In this document: one piece after another, positions 13,628 to 17,386 of the stretch | Layout: every line of letters begins with the position of its first letter | How positions within the stretch are numbered: the first letter of the stretch is position 1 | Source: Calditrichia bacterium | GTDB lineage: Bacteria > Calditrichota > Calditrichia > Calditrichales > Calditrichaceae | Assembly: GCA_027039465.1 (NCBI GenBank) | Contig: JALWEA010000061.1 | Span: 1-17,386 of the forward strand | DNA: 17,386 nt | Direction: 5' to 3' | Made by a program: the position numbers and the translations under genes | Notes under the pieces: model-generated | Seen by the model: the letters and a program-made list of their open reading frames with translations, nothing else | What the model was told of the DNA's origin: nothing | Database searches by the model: none

Positions 13628-15102
13628 AAAAATCAAAAATCTTTTTAATTTTAACGGCGTTTTTACTAATCAATACCCTTGGCGCTCAATCCTTGCCTAA
13701 AACCTCTTTTCGCTTGGCTAAAGACGGCGGGCCGTTTTCGCAGACGCTTTACGGCAACGGCATTGTGGATTTGGTGGCCAAAGATTCCGTGCTGTGGGTG
13801 GCTACCGGTTACGGGCTGAGCAAAGCCATTTACGACGAACAAACCGGCACCTACCAATGGACGACTTTTACCTCCAAAGATTACATCGGCAAGGGCGGCG
13901 TTTCGGCCATGGGCTACATGGATGAACAAACATTTTGGATCGCCACGGCTTTTGATACGTTGACCGCGGCCTCCGATGAAAGTCTTCCGGCCGGAAGCGG
14001 ATTAAGCTACACCCGTGACGGCGGCAAAACCTGGCACCACGTACCGCAGCCGGTCGATAGCGTTAACGAGCAAAATTACGCGCCGACCACTACGGTCATT
14101 CAAAACCTGACATACGATATCGCCTTTGTGGACAGCACCATTTGGATCGCCAGCTTCGGAGGCGGTTTGCGCCGTTCCGATGATATGGGCCAAACATGGA
14201 AAGTGGTTACCACGGACGGCAAATTCTTTTCAAGTTTAAATAATTTGAACCATCGGGTTTTTTCTTTGCTAAGCGTGAATGATACGGCGCTTTGGGTCGG
14301 TTCGGCCGAAGGCATCAGTAAATCCAATGATAACGGCCAAACCTGGCAGCGTTTTGTTTTCGAAAAAGACAATCCGCATTCCATTACCGGTAATTTTGTG
14401 GTGGCTTTGGCCTGGCAAAAAGATGCCAACGCGGTGTGGGCGGCTACCATTCAGGCGGAAGACACGGCAGAGACGCGCGGCGTTAGCGTGACTTACGACG
14501 GTGGTAAAACCTGGCAACGTATGTTGGTTGACAAAGACGTATTTGCTCATAATTTTGCCTTTTACGGTCAGGATGCGTATGTGGCCACGGACAAAGGTTT
14601 GTTTTGGTATTCGGCTGCGCAAGACAAATGGGACAGCTTGACGACCATTCAGGATTTTGAATCGGGCAATGAAATTTTTCAACCCGAATATTACTCGGTT
14701 GCCGTGCAGGAATGGGGCATGCACGCGTTCCTGTGGGTGGGCAATTCCGACGGGTTAGCCGTGCGTGATTTGCAAAATCCCGCTGCACCGTGGAAAGTCA
14801 TTCGTTCGTTTGTGTCAACCAAAATTCGTAAAAAACCTGCGGTTTACGCTTATCCTTCACCGTTTTCGCCGAGCAGACATTTGTACATTCGATTTGAATA
14901 CGATACGGATAAACATTTGGACGGGCCGATTAAAATTTACGATTTTGCCATGGATCCCGTGGCGGAAATACCAATCGGTGATTTAAAACCCAAATGGGAT
15001 GGCAAGAATTCTCAGGGTGATCAGGTGGCCAGCGGTGTTTATTTCTTCCGGGCTAAGCTGGATGGCAAGGTGACCTGGGGTAAAATAGTAATCATAAATT
15101 AG
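13624..15102 (+). CDS. Secreted Asp-box beta-propeller protein with C-terminal T9SS sorting domain
   Basis: The 492-residue protein has a signal peptide (1-21, cleavage LGA|Q22). Four Asp-box (BNR-like) motifs of the form S/T-x-D-x-G-x-T-W are visible: 'YTRDGGKTW' (129-137), 'RSDDMGQTW' (184-192), 'KSNDNGQTW' (233-241) and 'TYDGGKTW' (290-297). Intervening 'LWVG', 'LWVA' and 'IWIA' strands point to a propeller of sialidase/photosystem-assembly-factor type. No sialidase catalytic set was recognised. The last ~90 residues are a separate domain: 'YPSPFSP' (410-416), then 'DPVAEIPIG', 'WDGKNSQGDQVASGVYFF' and a 'GKIVIIN' end. This is the pattern of the FlgD-like/type A T9SS C-terminal signal domain. 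It is therefore a likely SprA-dependent cargo. It starts in an ATGA overlap with the lipoprotein gene and is followed by two PorV/PorQ genes. Confidence 0.88.
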   Translation: MKKSKIFLILTAFLLINTLGAQSLPKTSFRLAKDGGPFSQTLYGNGIVDLVAKDSVLWVATGYGLSKAIYDEQTGTYQWTTFTSKDYIGKGGVSAMGYMDEQTFWIATAFDTLTAASDESLPAGSGLSYTRDGGKTWHHVPQPVDSVNEQNYAPTTTVIQNLTYDIAFVDSTIWIASFGGGLRRSDDMGQTWKVVTTDGKFFSSLNNLNHRVFSLLSVNDTALWVGSAEGISKSNDNGQTWQRFVFEKDNPHSITGNFVVALAWQKDANAVWAATIQAEDTAETRGVSVTYDGGKTWQRMLVDKDVFAHNFAFYGQDAYVATDKGLFWYSAAQDKWDSLTTIQDFESGNEIFQPEYYSVAVQEWGMHAFLWVGNSDGLAVRDLQNPAAPWKVIRSFVSTKIRKKPAVYAYPSPFSPSRHLYIRFEYDTDKHLDGPIKIYDFAMDPVAEIPIGDLKPKWDGKNSQGDQVASGVYFFRAKLDGKVTWGKIVIIN

Positions 15103-15113
15103 GTGAAAAGGCC

Positions 15114-16052
15114 ATGAAAAATACAAGAATATTAATAGTAGCAGTTGCAATTTTGATGTGGATGGGCATGTCTTTTGCCGATGGCAACGGCGGATACGCC
15201 GGCGCCTATTTACGCATCGGATTGGGAGCCAGACAACAGGCTTTGGGCAATAGCGCCGTGGCCGTAACGCAGGTGGATGCCTATTCCTTTTTTTACAATC
15301 CTGCTTTGAGCGGCTTACAGGAAAAACGGATTTTTACTTTGTCCCACAGTTTCATGTCATTGGATCGGCGTTTTAACTTCATCGGATTTTCGACAAAAAT
15401 TCCGCCTGGCGCGGGCATGAGCATCGGCTGGATTAATTCCGGCGTGGATCATTTGGACAGCTACGATATGCTAGGGCAAAAGTCGGGCTCCATCGATCAC
15501 GGCTTTAATGCTATCTATTTTAACTTTGCCCGCCTTATCGCTCACAAGTTTTCCGTCGGTGTGACCATCAAGCACGTACGCGAAAGCCTTGACATGGGGC
15601 ACGATAATTATCATTCCAGCGGTTGGGGTTGGGACTTCGGTTTGGCTTATTTGGTAAATAAGAATCTCGTTTTGGGTGCTTCTTTGCGGGATGTGGGTAC
15701 CAAGTTAACGGCCAATACGGAAAAGTTGTTTGAATTCGGCGGCACCACCGTAGACAAGTTTCCCAAAATTTTTAGCGTCGGGGCGGCTTACCAAACGCCG
15801 TTGCCCTGGTTGCGACTGCAATATGCTTTTGAACGCACAGATTACGTGCAACGGCATCATTTGGGAGCCGAAATGGTTTACCGTAATATCTTGGCCTTGC
15901 GCCTGGGGTTGGATCAGAGTCGGTTGACCTTTGGTGCCGGCATGGGATTTAAATTATGGAAATTTTTTACCAAACTGGATTACGCCTTTGTCCCTTCCGT
16001 GGTGGACGAAGGGGGCAGCCATGTGTTTTCATGGCAATTTTATCTGAACTAA
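15114..16052 (+). CDS. PorV/PorQ-family outer-membrane protein, first paralogue
   Basis: The 312-residue protein has a signal peptide (1-21, cleavage SFA|D). The mature start 'GGYAGAYLRIGLGARQQALG' carries the family landmark (A-x-[FY]-L-[RK]-[IV]-G-x-G-A-R-x-x-x-[ML]-G), followed by 'AYSFFYNPALSGL', the counterpart of the 'YWNPAGL' motif. The rest alternates short hydrophobic strands and turns, as in FadL-like 14-stranded barrels. PorV carries T9SS cargo from the translocon to the attachment complex and PorQ takes part in surface attachment; which role applies here is not decided by sequence. AGGTG (15101-15105) precedes ATG by 8 nt, and only 11 nt separate it from the propeller gene. Early codons are unusually AT-rich (AGA, ATA), which is common at gene starts. 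Confidence 0.85.
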   Translation: MKNTRILIVAVAILMWMGMSFADGNGGYAGAYLRIGLGARQQALGNSAVAVTQVDAYSFFYNPALSGLQEKRIFTLSHSFMSLDRRFNFIGFSTKIPPGAGMSIGWINSGVDHLDSYDMLGQKSGSIDHGFNAIYFNFARLIAHKFSVGVTIKHVRESLDMGHDNYHSSGWGWDFGLAYLVNKNLVLGASLRDVGTKLTANTEKLFEFGGTTVDKFPKIFSVGAAYQTPLPWLRLQYAFERTDYVQRHHLGAEMVYRNILALRLGLDQSRLTFGAGMGFKLWKFFTKLDYAFVPSVVDEGGSHVFSWQFYLN

Positions 16053-16062
16053 AGAGGTAAGC

Positions 16063-16983
16063 ATGGGAAAATTAAATAAACGCTTCAATTTGATCATCCT
16101 GGCCATCGGTCTTTGGATTTCGGCTGCTTTGGCCGGTAGCGATAACACCGGACTTTCGTTTTTACGTTTGCCGGTGGATGCGCGTTCGGCTGCCATGGGT
16201 GAAATCGGGGTTGCCTTGTCCGGAGATGCGGGCGCGACTTTCCGCAATCCGGCCGCATTGGCTTTTAATACGGGTAAAAGTCTGGTTTTGATGCACAATG
16301 CCTATTTGGCCGATATTGCGCAGGAATTTGCGGCTTTTCAATTTTTAAACGGTAAACACAGCGCAGCCATTGCGTTGAATGTCATGGATATTCCCGGCAT
16401 TGAAATTCGCGGCACTCGTCCCACTACCCAGCCCGAGGGCAAAACCGATGCCATCAATTTAGCCTTTGCCGCCGGGTATGCTTATAAATACGGCCCTCAG
16501 TGGGCTTTCGGTGTGACCGTGAAGTATTTGTTTGAAAAGTACTTTATGGAATCGGCTTCCGGTTGGGCTTTGGATTTTGGCGTACAGCGAACGGACTTTT
16601 TGCTGCGCGGAATGACCTGGGGGCTGGCCTTACAAAATGCGGGCAAAATGGATGTTCTGAAAGCGGAAGCTTCACCATTACCGCTGATGGTACGCACCGG
16701 TGTGCAGTACGAATTACCTCGTTGGTTGGGAACGCATCCTTTAATTGCCGCAGAGGTCGAGCAATTGTTGAAAAACGATGACAGTATTTTGCGTTTGGGG
16801 CTTGAAGTTCCTTTGCGCAACGTCTTTGTTTTGCGTACCGGACTCATTTACACATCTCCCAAAATACGTTACAGTTTTGGCTTTGGAGTGAACTATCATC
16901 ATTACCAGGTCAATTATGCTTTTTCACCTTATCCGTTCGGCCTGGGAAATTCCCATCGTTTTTCCCTGAGCTGGTTGTTCTGA
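16063..16983 (+). CDS. PorV/PorQ-family outer-membrane protein, second paralogue
   Basis: The 306-residue protein has a signal peptide (about 1-25, cleavage ALA|G). Right after it comes 'GLSFLRLPVDARSAAMG', then 'GATFRNPAAL', the same two landmarks as in the first paralogue but in the version closest to the common PorV/PorQ consensus. Beta-strand alternation continues to the C-terminus, ending 'HRFSLSWLF' with the final Phe typical of outer-membrane barrels recognised by BamA. The two neighbours share the fold but are diverged, so this looks like an old duplication rather than a recent copy. AGAGGT (16053-16058) precedes ATG by 4 nt, and 10 nt separate it from the first paralogue. It is the last gene of the cluster; a repeat-rich stretch follows. 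Confidence 0.87.
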   Translation: MGKLNKRFNLIILAIGLWISAALAGSDNTGLSFLRLPVDARSAAMGEIGVALSGDAGATFRNPAALAFNTGKSLVLMHNAYLADIAQEFAAFQFLNGKHSAAIALNVMDIPGIEIRGTRPTTQPEGKTDAINLAFAAGYAYKYGPQWAFGVTVKYLFEKYFMESASGWALDFGVQRTDFLLRGMTWGLALQNAGKMDVLKAEASPLPLMVRTGVQYELPRWLGTHPLIAAEVEQLLKNDDSILRLGLEVPLRNVFVLRTGLIYTSPKIRYSFGFGVNYHHYQVNYAFSPYPFGLGNSHRFSLSWLF

Positions 16984-16992
16984 GGCCGGGAG

Positions 16993-17031
16993 CCATGGCT
17001 GGCGCCATGGATTATTAAGATAGTGACATGG
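16993..17031 (+). repeat. Dispersed repeat, head-only copy
   Basis: Same 39-nt length as 9312-9350 and 17202-17240. It matches copy 1 at 34 of 39 positions, with the last 21 bases identical. The five changes all lie in the palindromic head, where CCATGGC and GCCATGG now form a perfect 7-bp stem (16993-16999 with 17004-17010). It lies 9 nt past the stop of the second PorV/PorQ gene and could also fold in that transcript. Confidence 0.7.
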
Positions 17032-17061
17032 ATTTAGGGAAAAGAGTTAAGAGTTAATAGT

Positions 17062-17155
17062 TGAATGGTTAAATGGGGGATTGGGGGAAAGCGGTATTCG
17101 TATATCCGTTATTCGTTAATCGTGAATCATTGTTTGTACAGGCGGTGGTATGCAC
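17062..17155 (+). repeat. Degenerate dispersed repeat, 'TATTCGT' family, copy B
   Basis: Partner of 2161-2250: 52 of 66 bases match in the core (17084-17149). It again lies shortly after a gene end. 'TATTCGT', 'TATCCGT' and 'TATTCGT' follow each other within 30 nt. Confidence 0.6.
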
Positions 17156-17200
17156 CCGTTAATTGATGTGATTCCCAGCCCTGTCATTGCAATGCGCGGA

Positions 17201-17274
17201 ACCATGGCATGCACCACGGATTATTAAGACAGTGACATTGTTGCCTTTAAAACCCACCCCCGGCCCCTCCCTGC
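17201..17274 (+). repeat. Dispersed repeat, copy 2 (truncated at the hairpin)
   Basis: Matches 9311-9384 at 71 of 74 bases. Homology stops after 'CTCCCTGC', in the middle of the hairpin of copy 1, so the right stem arm is missing. It is preceded by a partial TGTCATTGC element (about 17182-17199), mirroring the presence of that element upstream of copy 1. Confidence 0.8.
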
Positions 17275-17386
17275 TACCGTCCCGATGCTCGCATTGGCGT
17301 CAACTTAAAAATCCAGTAATTGTAAATAATTGATTCGATCCTTACGTTTTTCATAGGCACAATAATAAATTATTTGTACAAAATAC

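Larger units (their letters stand above)
16984..17386. other. Repeat-rich 3' intergenic region
   Basis: No gene is supported. It contains a head-only copy (16993-17031) and a 3'-truncated copy (17201-17274) of the dispersed repeat, plus a TATTCGT-family copy (17062-17155). Bases 17275-17386 turn AT-rich towards the window end ('AATAATAAATTATTTGTAC'), which may be the start of a promoter for a gene outside; nothing more can be supported. Confidence 0.65.

Noticed and set aside
9311..17274. Insertion sequence ends or composite transposon bracketing the M28 to PorV region
   Set aside because: The near-identical copies are direct and about 8 kb apart, but no transposase, target duplication or defined element ends are visible; kept only as a dispersed repeat.
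1..17386. tRNA, rRNA or known riboswitch
   Set aside because: No T-loop, anticodon-stem or conserved riboswitch core was recognised by reading both strands; a covariance-model scan was not possible here.

Overview
The window looks like a chromosomal segment of a Gram-negative bacterium with a type IX secretion system (T9SS). It is probably a member of the FCB group outside the classical Bacteroidetes, such as a Calditrichota- or Ignavibacteria-like lineage. The placement is inference. It rests on a full-length SprA/Sov translocon protein, two PorV/PorQ-family outer-membrane proteins, an exported propeller protein with a C-terminal T9SS-type sorting domain, moderate GC with AT-rich intergenic DNA, and Bacteroidetes-style PrmA and glutaminyl-cyclase-like sequences. 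All supported genes are on the + strand.

Layout. Positions 1-2133 hold the 3' end of a TPR protein gene followed by a family 2 glycosyltransferase with a TPR tail, 12 nt apart. A gap of about 600 bp (2134-2730) contains degenerate repeats and then an AT-rich leader. Positions 2731-9036 are one very large gene, sprA (2101 codons, TTG start). Positions 9037-10206 are a 1.17 kb gene-free stretch packed with palindromic and dispersed repeats. Positions 10207-12906 form a tight, overlapping three-gene cluster: an exported M28-family, glutaminyl-cyclase-like enzyme, then prmA, then a Ppx/GppA phosphatase. Positions 13136-16983 form a second compact cluster: a lipoprotein, an Asp-box propeller protein with a sorting domain, and two PorV/PorQ-like barrels. 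The last 400 bp again hold copies of the dispersed repeats.

How the genes may work together. SprA is the outer-membrane channel of the T9SS. PorV/PorQ proteins are its accessory shuttle or attachment barrels. The propeller protein carries the type of C-terminal signal that this route exports. The M28 enzyme matches secreted glutaminyl-peptide cyclotransferases. Three exported proteins here (SprA, the M28 enzyme itself and the propeller protein) have Gln as the predicted first mature residue, the natural substrate of such a cyclase. The window therefore shows a translocon, a candidate cargo, candidate accessory barrels and a candidate N-terminal modifying enzyme close together. PrmA, the phosphatase and the glycosyltransferase look like ordinary cellular genes.

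The most noteworthy points are the Gln(+1)/cyclase coincidence, the lipoprotein-propeller-PorV-PorV cassette, a strongly basic insert in the SprA barrel, and a family of hairpin-forming dispersed repeats in every long intergenic space.
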